DNA of 64,000 nt, from assembly GCF_011059105.1 (NCBI RefSeq), contig NZ_JAALLS010000020.1, positions 1 to 64,000 of the forward strand, read 5' to 3'. The first letter of the stretch is position 1. Every line of letters begins with the position of its first letter. The notes under the pieces are model-generated. The model did no database searches. It was given only the letters and a program-made list of their open reading frames with translations, and was not told the origin of the DNA. Source of the stretch: Fodinibius halophilus (GTDB lineage: Bacteria; Bacteroidota; Rhodothermia; Balneolales; Balneolaceae). Both the position numbers and the translations under genes were made by a program. Shown here in pieces: positions 9,154 to 18,562 of this stretch.

Positions 9154-10320
9154 TCAAGCCAAGGCTTGATTCACATCGGCAATAATATCCTCAACAGCTT
9201 CGAGCCCAACAGCAATTCGAACCATACCCGGCGTAATATTAACTGCCAGCCGTTCTTCTTCTGTTAGTTTGGAATGCGTGGTCGATGCCGGGTGCGTAGC
9301 GATAGAGCGGGAATCCCCTAAATTAGCAGAGAGCGAAATGGTATTCAGCTTATCCAGGAAGTTTTTAGCAGCTTCATACCCGCCTTTGATATTGAAAGAC
9401 ACAACTCCCCCTCCCTTCTTCATCTGTTTTTTTGCCAGTTCATATTGTGGATGACTAGGCAAATACGGATACTTGACCCATTCAACATTTACATGTTCCT
9501 GCAGTTCCTCAGCAAGAGCAAGGGCATTATCACAATGCCGATCCATACGCATAGGTAGCGTTTCCAAACTTTTTGAGAACATCCATGCATTAAAAGGGGA
9601 AAGGGCCGGTCCGGAGTGGCGACAGAAAAAACTTATCTCATCGATATAGCGTTCTTTTCCGACAGCAATACCCCCCAATCCACGACCTTGTCCATCAATA
9701 AACTTGGTAGCCGAATGTAATACCAGGTCTGCTCCATACTTCATAGGCTGCTGTAGATAAGGCGTAGCAAAGCAGTTATCAACGATCAGGATTAGATTAT
9801 GGGCATCAGCAAGTTTGCCGGCCCATTCCAGATCAATAAGGTCCAGGCCGGGGTTGGAAGGGGTTTCCAAAAATAAAACCCTGGTATTATCCTGAATAAG
9901 TGATTCCCAGCTCTCGGTATCATCGATACTGCCATAGCTAAAATCGATGCCCCATTTAGGTAAGATCCCGCTTAGTATTTGATGCGAAGAGCCAAAAAGT
10001 GATCGGCAGGCCAACACATGATCGCCCTGTTCCAGCAGACCGGCCAAAGTGGAAAATATAGATGACATGCCCGAAGCAGTAGCAACGCCAGCCTCGGCTT
10101 CTTCCATGTCGCACATTTTTGTTACAAACTCATCAATATTCGGATTGGAGTACCGACTGTATACATTGCCATCAACCTCTCTTGCAAAAAGGGCTCGGGC
10201 ATGCTCGGCCGAATCAAAGACAAAACTGGAAGTTAGAAAAAGAGGCGTAGAGTGTTCTCGTTGGTCCGTACGCTCGGTTTGGTTTCGTATCGCTTTGGTT
10301 TCTGGCTGTTGATCACTCAT
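9154..10320 (-). CDS. metZ: O-succinylhomoserine sulfhydrylase, MetZ type
   Basis: This 388-residue PLP enzyme of the Cys/Met metabolism family makes homocysteine from an activated homoserine and sulfide. The PLP lysine is at about residue 206 in HSATKFIDGQGR; the GQGR extension after the lysine is typical of MetZ rather than of cystathionine gamma-synthase. SRYSNPN (56-62) and the C-terminal HPASTTHSKLTEEER are also family hallmarks. Acceptor choice (succinyl or acetyl homoserine) cannot be decided from sequence. An OsmC-family gene ends 8 bases upstream, so the two are probably one transcript. Confidence 0.88.
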   Translation of the reverse strand: MSDQQPETKAIRNQTERTDQREHSTPLFLTSSFVFDSAEHARALFAREVDGNVYSRYSNPNIDEFVTKMCDMEEAEAGVATASGMSSIFSTLAGLLEQGDHVLACRSLFGSSHQILSGILPKWGIDFSYGSIDDTESWESLIQDNTRVLFLETPSNPGLDLIDLEWAGKLADAHNLILIVDNCFATPYLQQPMKYGADLVLHSATKFIDGQGRGLGGIAVGKERYIDEISFFCRHSGPALSPFNAWMFSKSLETLPMRMDRHCDNALALAEELQEHVNVEWVKYPYLPSHPQYELAKKQMKKGGGVVSFNIKGGYEAAKNFLDKLNTISLSANLGDSRSIATHPASTTHSKLTEEERLAVNITPGMVRIAVGLEAVEDIIADVNQALA

Positions 10321-10328
10321 GACGGTTG

Positions 10329-10739
10329 TTATTTAATTTCGTAGCTATGGGTAATTTCAGAAGTTTTCTCGAGAGTTTTAGAAACAGAACAGTATTTATC
10401 AAGGGATAGATTGATGGCTCGTTCCACCTTTGATTCATCCAGATCTCCGGTAAAGATATATTTAACGTGAATTTCCGTGAATTCAGAATATTCATCTACA
10501 GATTGACGGTCTCCTTCGACTTCTACCGTGAGATCTTCAAGGTCTTGGCGCTGTTTTTCGAGAATACCAATAATATCAATAGCACTGCATCCGCCTACAC
10601 CGGCCAAGAGTAATTGCATTGGACTAAAACCACCCTCCAGTCCACCAATACTCGTAGACCCATCCATACGGATTAATCCCCCTTCTTCATTTGCTGCTTC
10701 CATGTGGGTGCTCTTGAGCTGGTCAATTGTGATCTTCAT
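10329..10739 (-). CDS. OsmC family protein
   Basis: The product has 136 residues. The two family cysteines are present in VGGCSAIDII (about residue 51) and YCSVSKTL (near 119), the pair that reduces organic hydroperoxides in OsmC/Ohr proteins. GGLEGGFSPMQLLLAGVGGC is the expected helix ahead of the first Cys. It belongs to the YhfA-like branch rather than to Ohr. It is transcribed just ahead of metZ, which may link thiol-redox defence to sulfur assimilation. It is divergent from the OPT transporter across 148 bases. Confidence 0.88.
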   Translation of the reverse strand: MKITIDQLKSTHMEAANEEGGLIRMDGSTSIGGLEGGFSPMQLLLAGVGGCSAIDIIGILEKQRQDLEDLTVEVEGDRQSVDEYSEFTEIHVKYIFTGDLDESKVERAINLSLDKYCSVSKTLEKTSEITHSYEIK

Positions 10740-10887
10740 ACCTTTTGAAACTTTATGTTAAATGAAATTAGATCGTCAAAGCTAAGAAATGGTGAGGGCT
10801 AAGGAAAGGAAGAAAAACGTTAAAATCTTGTATTCTTGATGAGTTCTCTTAAATTGGTGGAAAATTAGAATTAAAGATGGGGATACT

Positions 10888-12936
10888 TTGAGCAATAGTA
10901 AAAAAGACTTTATTCCATACGTGCAGGCTGATGATGATATGCCGCAGATTACAGTTAAAGCGGTGGTATTGGGTGTTTTACTCTCAGCAATTCTTGCCGG
11001 TGCTAACGCCTATTTGGGACTGAAGGTGGGAATGACCGTTTCAGCTTCTATCCCGGCAGCTGTAATATCAATGGCTCTGCTGCGAATGTTTAAACATTCT
11101 AATATCCTGGAGAATAATATTGTGCAGACAGCAGCTTCTGCCGGCGAATCATTGGCCGCAGGTGTTATCTTTACACTGCCTGCCCTTATATTGCTTCGGT
11201 ATTGGGCTGATTTCCCTTTCCTCGATACGATGGCTATTGCCATGTTTGGAGGAGTGCTGGGGGTACTTTTTACGATCCCCTTGCGTCGTGCGCTGATTAT
11301 TGAAAAGAAGCTCAAATTCCCGGAAGGGGTTGCCACAGGCGAGGTTCTTAAAGCCGGAACCGAGGGTGGAAAAGGTATTATGCAAATTGCCTGGGCAGGA
11401 CTTGCTGCTGCTCTATACAAATTGGGCCAAACGGGCTTGAAACTTTTCTCAGGTTCAGTAAGTGGTTCGGTAACCACAGGCCGCTCTGTTTTTGGGATGG
11501 GGACCGAGCTATCCGTGGCCCTTCTTGGAGTTGGTTATATAGTGGGACTGAATATCGCGGTGCTGGTTTTTGCTGGGGGATTAATTTCATGGCTTTTTGG
11601 GATCCCGTTGTATATGGCCTTTGCCAACCCGGGAGAGGTCGCGGAAGTCGTGGGAAATATGGAAGGCTATAATGCAGCCCTGGAAATATGGAGCCAGAAA
11701 ATTCGCTATATGGGGGTTGGGGCCATGGTAGTAGGAGGTGTTTGGGCTCTTGTCTCTTTGGCAAAACCACTCAAAGATGGTATTGCATCTTCCTGGGAAG
11801 CGGTAAAACAGGCAAAGTCCGAGGATGGACCAGAAGTGCTGCGCACCGAAAAAGATATGCCCATAAATTATGTGCTATGGGGTATAGTAGCATTGGCAAT
11901 CCCAATATTTATCATATTTACACAGGTAATTGATACCTCCCACTTGCCGGTAAGCAGAGGTTTATATTGGACCACCATGGGTATCGGTGTCTTATTTTCA
12001 TTGGTAGCTGGGTTTCTATTTGCTTCGGTGGCAGGTTATATGGCTGGTCTGGTAGGGTCATCCAATAATCCTATATCGGGCGTTACTATTGCAACGATTT
12101 TAGCGACCTCATTAATTTTGTTAGTCCTATTGGGATCGCAGTTAGATTTTTCTGTAGACAGCAATCGGGCCCAGGCGGCAGCTGCAGCAGCTATTGTAGT
12201 TGGGGCTATGGTTGCTTGTGCTGCGGCAATTGCAGGTGATAACATGCAGGATTTGAAGGCCGGCCAGCTGGTAGGGGCTACCCCGTATAAGCAGCAGATT
12301 ATGCAGATTGTCGGGGTGGTATCGGCGGCCGTGGTTATTGCGCCTATTTTGAGTTTGTTATTTAATGCCTACGGATTGGGCGGGGTGTTACCACGAGAAG
12401 GGATGAGTACCGAAGAGATGCTGAGTGCCCCGCAAGCTACCCTGATGCAATCGGTAGCAGAAGGGGTTTTTGCCCAGAACCTGGAATGGAATATGATCTG
12501 GATCGGGGCTGTTATTGCAGTAGCCATTATTATCCTGGATAAAGTACTGGAAGCAAAAGGTACTGAGTTCAGAACCCCGGTATTAGCAGTGGCGGTTGGA
12601 ATCTATCTGCCGTTAGAGCTTACAGTGCCAATTTTTATAGGGGGAATGATTGCATGGGGCGCTGCAAAGGTGGTTGCCAAGCGAGCGAAGAAAAATAGTG
12701 AAGATCCGGACGAGGCCAAGGTGGAAGCCGAGCGTAAAGGATTGCTGTTTTCATCTGGACTTATAACGGGGGAGGCTTTAATTGGTATTATTTTAGCAAT
12801 TCCTTTTGCAATACAGGAAAGTACAGATGCGCTTCGGATGGTACCGCAGTCATTTGCTCCTTATGCGGATTGGCTGGGTGCGGCTGCCGCAGTCTTTTTC
12901 TGTATCTGGTTATATAAAGTAGCCGTAAAAAAATAA
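10888..12936 (+). CDS. Oligopeptide transporter, OPT family
   Basis: This 682-residue inner-membrane protein has about 14-16 hydrophobic segments. ANAYLGLKVGMTVSASIPAAVISM near the N-terminus and GATPYKQQIMQ in the second half are OPT signatures. OPT proteins are proton-coupled importers of small peptides or metal chelates. The start is TTG with a good GATGGGGA ribosome site 5-12 bases upstream. The neighbour downstream is a formamidase-family lipoprotein on the same strand, 46 bases away. The substrate is unknown. Confidence 0.92.
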   Translation: MSNSKKDFIPYVQADDDMPQITVKAVVLGVLLSAILAGANAYLGLKVGMTVSASIPAAVISMALLRMFKHSNILENNIVQTAASAGESLAAGVIFTLPALILLRYWADFPFLDTMAIAMFGGVLGVLFTIPLRRALIIEKKLKFPEGVATGEVLKAGTEGGKGIMQIAWAGLAAALYKLGQTGLKLFSGSVSGSVTTGRSVFGMGTELSVALLGVGYIVGLNIAVLVFAGGLISWLFGIPLYMAFANPGEVAEVVGNMEGYNAALEIWSQKIRYMGVGAMVVGGVWALVSLAKPLKDGIASSWEAVKQAKSEDGPEVLRTEKDMPINYVLWGIVALAIPIFIIFTQVIDTSHLPVSRGLYWTTMGIGVLFSLVAGFLFASVAGYMAGLVGSSNNPISGVTIATILATSLILLVLLGSQLDFSVDSNRAQAAAAAAIVVGAMVACAAAIAGDNMQDLKAGQLVGATPYKQQIMQIVGVVSAAVVIAPILSLLFNAYGLGGVLPREGMSTEEMLSAPQATLMQSVAEGVFAQNLEWNMIWIGAVIAVAIIILDKVLEAKGTEFRTPVLAVAVGIYLPLELTVPIFIGGMIAWGAAKVVAKRAKKNSEDPDEAKVEAERKGLLFSSGLITGEALIGIILAIPFAIQESTDALRMVPQSFAPYADWLGAAAAVFFCIWLYKVAVKK

Positions 12937-12982
12937 CTTCGATAGCTCTGTTGAATTCTAAATAACATCAAAGGGATATATT

Positions 12983-13993
12983 ATGAAAATATCTGAAATC
13001 AATTTTTCTATTTTACTGATAGTGCTGCTTCTTTTGGGATGTGAGAAGCAGCAAGTGGAGGGCGATACAACAGTGGTCCCGGAAGCGGATTATTCACTTA
13101 ATGCGGATCAAACACACAATCGTTGGAGCAGTACGATTGAACCACTCATAAAAGTTGAATCGGGGTCAGTAATTGAAGTTGCTACTGAGGATGCATCTGA
13201 TCAGCAGCTTAGTCCTGAATCAACTATTGAAGATCTTAAAAACCTCGATTTTGATCCCATTCACCCATTAACCGGGCCGGTCTATGTGGAGGGGGCCGAA
13301 CCGGGCGATCTGATAAAGGTGAAGCTGCACAAAATTGAGTTGGGCGACTGGGGATGGACAGCTATTGTTCCCGGATTTGGTTTCCTTGCTGATGATTTTA
13401 ATGAGCCCTATTTGAAAACTTTTGAATTCAATAAAGGGAGTCGTGAGGTTAATTTTTCTGATGATATTTCAGTGCCCTTAAATCCTTTTCCGGGTGTAAT
13501 GGGTGTGGCCCCGGCAACAGATTCCATGCTTTCCACCATTCCGCCAAGAGCCAATGGGGGAAATATGGATGATCCTCATATAACCGAGGGAACTACTGTA
13601 TACTTTCCCGTCTTTGTGGAGGGAGCACTTTTTTCAATAGGAGATGCCCATGCTACACAGGGGCTTGGCGAGGTCTGCGGAACAGCTATTGAGGCTCCTA
13701 TGCGGATAGTATATGAAATAGAGTTAATTAAAAATGGCCGGTCTATTCAAGAACCACAGTATGAAACCGATGATTATTATGCAGTTACGGGTTTTGGAAC
13801 CACCATTGATGAGGCTGCGAAAAAGGCCACTCGTTATATGATCGATTATTTGGTTGAGGAACACAATATGAATCGGAACGATGCTTATGCACTGTGTTCT
13901 CTGGCCGGAGATTTGAAAATTGCCGAGGTGGTCGATGTCCCTCACATGTTAGTGACCATGCATATGCCGAAAGAGGTCCTGGGAATTAAATAA
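12983..13993 (+). CDS. Lipoprotein of the acetamidase/formamidase family
   Basis: This 336-residue protein carries a lipoprotein signal peptide with lipobox LLLGC (Cys at about 20). After it comes an acetamidase/formamidase (FmdA/AmdA-like) domain. Family signs are HNRWSSTIEP near the start, LTGPVYVEGAEPGDLIKV, FPGVMGVAP, GNMDDPHI and GDAHATQGLGEVCGTAIE. Family members hydrolyse short amides; most well-known ones are cytoplasmic, whereas this one should be membrane-anchored outside the cytoplasm. AAGGGA lies ahead of the ATG. The OPT gene upstream could supply or remove a linked substrate, but this is only inferred. Confidence 0.85.
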   Translation: MKISEINFSILLIVLLLLGCEKQQVEGDTTVVPEADYSLNADQTHNRWSSTIEPLIKVESGSVIEVATEDASDQQLSPESTIEDLKNLDFDPIHPLTGPVYVEGAEPGDLIKVKLHKIELGDWGWTAIVPGFGFLADDFNEPYLKTFEFNKGSREVNFSDDISVPLNPFPGVMGVAPATDSMLSTIPPRANGGNMDDPHITEGTTVYFPVFVEGALFSIGDAHATQGLGEVCGTAIEAPMRIVYEIELIKNGRSIQEPQYETDDYYAVTGFGTTIDEAAKKATRYMIDYLVEEHNMNRNDAYALCSLAGDLKIAEVVDVPHMLVTMHMPKEVLGIK

Positions 13994-14005
13994 GGCAAGG
14001 GCCTC

Positions 14006-14617
14006 TTATTGGTGACGTTCTTTAAGGCGACCGATAATTTTTTTCAGTGGGATGCCTTTTTCTGTTAGCAGTACCAACAGGTGATATATGAGATCTGCTA
14101 CTTCTCCAATAAATGCACTTTTGTTGTTATTCTTGGATTCAATGACGGTTTCGACCGCCTCTTCACCAACTTTTTGTGTAATTTCATCCAGTCCTTCGGT
14201 GAATAGGTGGGTAGTGTAGGAGTTTTCGGGCATCTCCTTTTTACGGTTCTGTATCAGTTGCTCTAAATTACCAATAAATGAAAGATCCTGATCCGGTTTA
14301 AAATCTTGTTCATAGAAACAGGATTGTTCTCCGGTATGGCATGTAGGCCCGTGAGGTTTTGCTAAGATCAACAGGGTATCGTTGTCGCAATCTTTTTGGA
14401 TATCAACAAGATCTAGAAAATTGCCTGAGGTCTCGCCTTTGGTCCACAGTCGTTCTTTACTGCGGCTATAAAAAGTGACGCGCTCTTTTTCGAGAGTAAC
14501 TTCAAGGGCTTCTTTATTCATATAGCCCAACATCAGTACCTGAAACGTTTCGGCGTCTTGGATGATTGCAGGTATCAGGCCGTTTCCTTTTTTAAAATCT
14601 AAATCTTCGGTTTTCAT
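14006..14617 (-). CDS. hisIE: Bifunctional phosphoribosyl-AMP cyclohydrolase/phosphoribosyl-ATP pyrophosphatase
   Basis: This 203-residue fusion catalyses histidine steps 2 and 3. The N-terminal HisI half has VLMLGYMNKEAL, FYSRSKERLWTKGETSGN and the zinc-binding region ending GPTCHTGEQSCF. The C-terminal HisE half (about 115-203) has KVGEEAVETVIE and EVADLIYHLLVLL. It follows hisF by 59 bases and is the last gene of the displaced his block. It converges with the formamidase lipoprotein gene, 12 bases apart, with no obvious terminator between them. Confidence 0.96.
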   Translation of the reverse strand: MKTEDLDFKKGNGLIPAIIQDAETFQVLMLGYMNKEALEVTLEKERVTFYSRSKERLWTKGETSGNFLDLVDIQKDCDNDTLLILAKPHGPTCHTGEQSCFYEQDFKPDQDLSFIGNLEQLIQNRKKEMPENSYTTHLFTEGLDEITQKVGEEAVETVIESKNNNKSAFIGEVADLIYHLLVLLTEKGIPLKKIIGRLKERHQ

Positions 14618-14676
14618 TTATATGTAACTAGAGTAAATGTTGTAAATAAGAGGTTATTCAGAATCTGGAAACCGGG

Positions 14677-15447
14677 CTAATTATTATTTACGGCATGCCG
14701 AACAGCGATACCTTCATTTTCCATAGATCTCTTTAGTTCATCAATTTCGATCTTTTGGAAATGGAATATACTTGCCGCTAAAACGGCATCGGCGCTACCT
14801 TTTTTAACTGCTTCGATACAGTGATTTTTAGTTCCGGCGCCCCCACTCGCGATAACGGGAATAGTAAGGAAAGAGTTGACCGCATTTAGTAAATCGAGAT
14901 CGTATCCCGACTTGGTGCCATCTTTATCCATACTGGTTAGTAATATTTCACCGGCGCCACGTTCTTCTGCTTCTTTAATCCATTCCAAGGCATCCTTTCC
15001 GGTATCAATAGAGCCCCCGGATATATATACATTCCATTGATCGCCCGTTTGTTTGGCATCTACGGCCGCTACAATACATTGTGCTCCAAACTGCTGGGAA
15101 GCTTTATTAATAAGCTCAGGATTTCGCACAATAGCACTGTTTAAGGATACTTTGTCAGCTCCGGCATGTAGCAGGTCGCCGATCTGTTCAACGCTGCTTA
15201 TACCACCGCCTACTGTAAAGGGAATATCAATTTTAAGCGCTATCTTTTTAACAAGTTCAACTAGGGTTTTTCGTTTTTCTTTAGTCGCTGTAATATCAAG
15301 AAAAACCAGCTCGTCAGCCCCCTCATCAGAATAGCGTTTAGCAAGTTCTACGGGATCACCGGCATCACGAAGTCCTTCAAAGTTGACGCCTTTAACTGTA
15401 CGGCCGTCTTTAATATCGAGACAGGGTATAATTCGTTTTGCGAGCAT
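14677..15447 (-). CDS. hisF: Imidazole glycerol phosphate synthase, cyclase subunit
   Basis: This 256-residue TIM-barrel subunit closes the imidazole ring using ammonia from HisH. The catalytic Asp lies in [16 protein letters not shown] at the start, with a second in [13 protein letters not shown]; phosphate-binding loops are [25 protein letters not shown] and PVIASGGAG. Its partner hisH lies 10 kb away on the same strand, an unusual separation. A cupin gene on the opposite strand sits between hisF and hisA. Confidence 0.97.
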   Translation of the reverse strand: MLAKRIIPCLDIKDGRTVKGVNFEGLRDAGDPVELAKRYSDEGADELVFLDITATKEKRKTLVELVKKIALKIDIPFTVGGGISSVEQIGDLLHAGADKVSLNSAIVRNPELINKASQQFGAQCIVAAVDAKQTGDQWNVYISGGSIDTGKDALEWIKEAEERGAGEILLTSMDKDGTKSGYDLDLLNAVNSFLTIPVIASGGAGTKNHCIEAVKKGSADAVLAASIFHFQKIEIDELKRSMENEGIAVRHAVNNN

Positions 15448-15661
15448 TTAATAATTTGGTTAACTCGTTATATTTATTTGATTTAGACAGAATAGTATCC
15501 TGTCTGATGAAGGCAGTTATATTACCAAAATTTTCAGTCGAATTGAAGTAGAGTATTATATTTGATGTTTGGAGGAAGATATAAATATTATTCATATAAT
15601 TTGTATCTTCAGCAACTTTCGCATAAGCTTAGTTATACACTTAAAAAAATTAAACGACTCA

Positions 15662-16162
15662 ATGAGTTCGGTAGAGACGAAACAGCAGTTATTTAAAGAG
15701 ATTGAGCAAAAAATTCAGAAGCAGGGTTTTGGCATTGTGGACAGAGATCAAGAACGACCGTGGGGCGGTTTTTTTGTGATTGATGAAGAAGAGGCTCCTG
15801 CGTTTGCTAAAACGTATTTCAATAATACCGCTGATGAGCTTAAAATTTCGGGCAAATTGAGTCCCAAGATTCTTGTCGTACAGCCGGATAAACGCTTGTC
15901 TTGGCAGTATCATCATCGCCGTGCCGAGATCTGGAAAGTGATAGCGGGACCGGTGGGAGTTGTTACCAGTGATACTGATGAGCAGGGTACGGTAGAAGAA
16001 TATGAGTTGGGTGATGTTATTAAGATTAAACAAGGAGAACGTCACCGCTTGGTCGGGCTCAATGACTGGGCGGTGTTAGCAGAAATTTGGCAACATACTG
16101 ATCCCCAAAATCCTTCTGATGAGGAGGACATTGTGCGCGTGCAGGATGATTTTGGCCGTTAA
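15662..16162 (+). CDS. Cupin protein related to mannose-6-phosphate isomerase C-terminal domain
   Basis: The product has 166 residues. Residues about 20-150 form a cupin barrel with the PWGGFFVI entry, SWQYHHRRAEIWKVIAGPVGV (metal-binding His/His/Glu) and GERHRLVGL, as in the sugar-phosphate isomerase cupins. It lacks the other domains of a full phosphomannose isomerase, so the substrate is open. The chosen ATG (MSSVETKQQ) gives the natural N-terminus; the frame opens upstream at 15569 but that part looks non-coding. It lies on the opposite strand from the his genes on either side. Confidence 0.8.
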   Translation: MSSVETKQQLFKEIEQKIQKQGFGIVDRDQERPWGGFFVIDEEEAPAFAKTYFNNTADELKISGKLSPKILVVQPDKRLSWQYHHRRAEIWKVIAGPVGVVTSDTDEQGTVEEYELGDVIKIKQGERHRLVGLNDWAVLAEIWQHTDPQNPSDEEDIVRVQDDFGR

Positions 16163-16556
16163 AATGGAGGAAATGGGATTTGGAATTTTCCGTTATCTAT
16201 TGATGAAATGTTCTTTAGAGAGGATTGCGAAGTGTCAAATAGCTACTTGTTCAGAAGTTAAATTTAGCATGATAGCGGGAGTGCAACTCTCTTGGAGCTA
16301 GTGCGGATTAAGAATTCAGGACTCAGAATTCAGAATAGAGTATTGTCGAATATATACTGCTCTAAATTAAGACGTTTTTCCTCCCTGGGCGACTGGGATT
16401 GTCGTCCGCCGAAGCATATAAAGGAAAGTTTTTTAAAGCCTACTGAAGAAATGTAAGAATACTCAACCGAGTTGGTACAGTAATATTGGTGTGCGGTGTA
16501 GCTTTTGTCACGTCGGGAGTATAACTCCCTGGGAACTAAAGGGGAGTTCTCAGGAG
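16163..16556. other. Non-coding stretch between the cupin gene and hisA
   Basis: 394 bases without a gene. It holds a short 7-bp-period array (16311-16338), a segment at 16387-16420 that resembles 8445-8476, and small inverted repeats near 16515-16545 (GGGAGT ATA ACTCCC). It appears to be repeat debris between hisA and the cupin gene. Confidence 0.5.
16311..16338 (+). repeat. Short degenerate heptanucleotide array
   Basis: Four units in register with a 7-base period: AGAATTC, AGGACTC, AGAATTC, AGAATAG. The same AATTCnn theme appears in the longer array at 61987-62042. No gene is attached here. Confidence 0.6.
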
Positions 16557-17279
16557 CTAAATGGGAGTGTGATATTCAAGCATTTCGTCTAGTGTTAACT
16601 TCTCTTCGTAATAGGCGCGGCCGACTACAACCCCATACATATTTTGTTTTTCTAAAGCCTCCAGATCTGTAGCATTGGAGACCCCTCCGGAAGCGATAAA
16701 GTTTAGGTCCGGGAACTGGGATTTGAGTTTTTTATATAGTTCCAGGTTTGGCCCCTCGAGGGTACCGTCTTTTGATATATCAGTGCTGAGAACGGTTCGC
16801 AATCCACGATCAATCATCGGTTGTAGAAATTCTACTAATGTTTGGTCAAGGGTTTCCAGCCAGCCGCCGTATGCTACCTTTCCATCTTTCAAATCCATTC
16901 CCAATATTGCTCTTTCTCCATAGCTGTCTAGTACCGAGAGCCATGCCTCTTTGCTTTTAACGGCCATGGAACTGCAAATAATATTTGCTAAGCCTTTTTC
17001 AAGCAGCATTGAAGCATCATCATAGCTGCGAATACCGCCTCCGGTTTGAACGGAGATACCCAGCTCGTTAATGATTTCCTGAATATGTTCAAGGTTTATA
17101 AACGCTCCCTCTTTGGCACCATTCAGGTCTACTATATGAATGTGATCAAAGCCTGCTTCTTGAAACTTTCGCGCTTCGTCAAGTGGGCTGTTATTATATA
17201 CGGTTACTTCATCATAGTTACCTTTGTGCAGGCGGACTACCTGCCCATCTAGTAGATCAATAGCGGGAATAACTTTCAT
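16557..17279 (-). CDS. hisA: Phosphoribosylformimino-5-aminoimidazole carboxamide ribotide isomerase
   Basis: This 240-residue TIM barrel performs the Amadori isomerisation at histidine step 4. The N-terminal VIPAIDLLDGQVVRLHKGNY holds the catalytic Asp; QTGGGIRS and FIASGGVSN are the phosphate loops, and STDISKDGTLEGPNLE carries the second Asp. It is the first gene of the downstream his block, more than 8 kb from hisH. No typical promoter box is obvious in the 90 bases upstream. Confidence 0.96.
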   Translation of the reverse strand: MKVIPAIDLLDGQVVRLHKGNYDEVTVYNNSPLDEARKFQEAGFDHIHIVDLNGAKEGAFINLEHIQEIINELGISVQTGGGIRSYDDASMLLEKGLANIICSSMAVKSKEAWLSVLDSYGERAILGMDLKDGKVAYGGWLETLDQTLVEFLQPMIDRGLRTVLSTDISKDGTLEGPNLELYKKLKSQFPDLNFIASGGVSNATDLEALEKQNMYGVVVGRAYYEEKLTLDEMLEYHTPI

Positions 17280-17369
17280 TTTTGGAACATTTTATATTGT
17301 CTTTTTTATCGGAATCGGAAAGTACAAATAGCAGAATAGAGTTCACAGTAAATTGTCTTAAAACTTTTA

Positions 17370-18554
17370 TTAATACGACCATTTCAGGCGGAAGTAAAAA
17401 AGATTGGCCGCATCAGTTGCGTTCTTGAAAACCGATCCTTTAAGTAGTTGAGATAAGAGCAGAAGGTCTATATCATCGGTTACTGAGATGGATACTTGAG
17501 GAATAGTAATAAAAATGGAGCGATCGAAACTGCCCATAAATCCAAGGTTACCACTGACAAGAGGGTGCAGTTGATATGATCCATTAAGGAAAAAACCGGT
17601 TTTGGCTATAAACAGATTGTCAGCACTTGGGGGACGTACAAGAGTACTCAACGGCCTGCCTTTTGAATTATATCCACCATTATAGAGTAGTTCACCTTGT
17701 AGGTATAAACCGTTAGATAACATATAATCGAAGCCGGTAGTGGCCGTAAAATGTCCGGTATCTTCAAAGAACTGATCTTCAGGGTGGAAATAGGAGATCT
17801 CTCCTTTGAATCCGGCATCTCCGATGTAACCGGCCCAGCCGGTTCCCAAAGTCGTTTTGTCGAGATAATGTCCAGCGGTAAACTGTATATCATAATTTTC
17901 CCAGTTGGTGCGTATGATACCGCTTACTATGGATTCTTCCCAGCTATCACCAAGGCGGTAGCCCACTTCTATACTTGAAGCATAGCTCCAGTTATATTGA
18001 AGAGAAAGGGCATCAACACCGGGACGTTCTTCGTAATCAAAATCCAGGAAGGCGTAATTGTTAAACAGATCGTTGGGATTCCAGACATAGGTACGTCCCC
18101 AATTTATGCGCTGGCGGCCGGCATGGATCTCCCATGGGCCGTTGATATAGCTAAGATGCAGTCGGTCGATATTGGAGTGCATCAGGGATTGATCCGTAGC
18201 AAACCATACCCATGATAAGTCAAAATAGTTGGCATCATTTTCGTAGAACTGCTCCAGTCCGGGCGTGTTATTAACAGTATAGCCATTGAGCAGGCGGCTT
18301 CGCAGGTCGGCTCGGAATTCAAAATGTGTTGATAAATCCCACTCTGTTTCTAAGCGGTGATGGAGGATATTATCATAGCGAATGTCCGAAAAAGCATTAT
18401 TTGTGGATATTTGGCCCAGTTCTTTTACGTATCCGTTTATATCCAGATCGAAGGAGGATTGTTGGGCTTTCACGGATTGAAATCCCAAAAGAAGTAGACA
18501 AATACCAAATAGTAAATGAATATATTTTATAGGGGAAATCATATTTTCGTTCAT
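17370..18554 (-). CDS. Outer-membrane beta-barrel protein in the ABC/LolA-like operon
   Basis: This 394-residue protein has a signal peptide (cleavage near VKAQQSS) and many short amphipathic strands, ending in FRLKWSY. The conserved-looking block GRQRINWGRTYVWNPNDLF (about residue 140-160) resembles porin-like barrels found beside lipid-export systems. It starts 8 bases after the LolD-like ATPase gene, so it is probably made with the transporter. In this context it could be the outer-membrane exit or acceptor for what the permeases extract; this is inference. I do not assign a Pfam family. Confidence 0.78.
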   Translation of the reverse strand: MNENMISPIKYIHLLFGICLLLLGFQSVKAQQSSFDLDINGYVKELGQISTNNAFSDIRYDNILHHRLETEWDLSTHFEFRADLRSRLLNGYTVNNTPGLEQFYENDANYFDLSWVWFATDQSLMHSNIDRLHLSYINGPWEIHAGRQRINWGRTYVWNPNDLFNNYAFLDFDYEERPGVDALSLQYNWSYASSIEVGYRLGDSWEESIVSGIIRTNWENYDIQFTAGHYLDKTTLGTGWAGYIGDAGFKGEISYFHPEDQFFEDTGHFTATTGFDYMLSNGLYLQGELLYNGGYNSKGRPLSTLVRPPSADNLFIAKTGFFLNGSYQLHPLVSGNLGFMGSFDRSIFITIPQVSISVTDDIDLLLLSQLLKGSVFKNATDAANLFYFRLKWSY

Positions 18555-18562
18555 CTTATCTT

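Noticed and set aside
10740-10887. SAM riboswitch ahead of the osmC-metZ unit
   Set aside because: No recognisable SAM-binding core or terminator pair in the 148-base divergent region.
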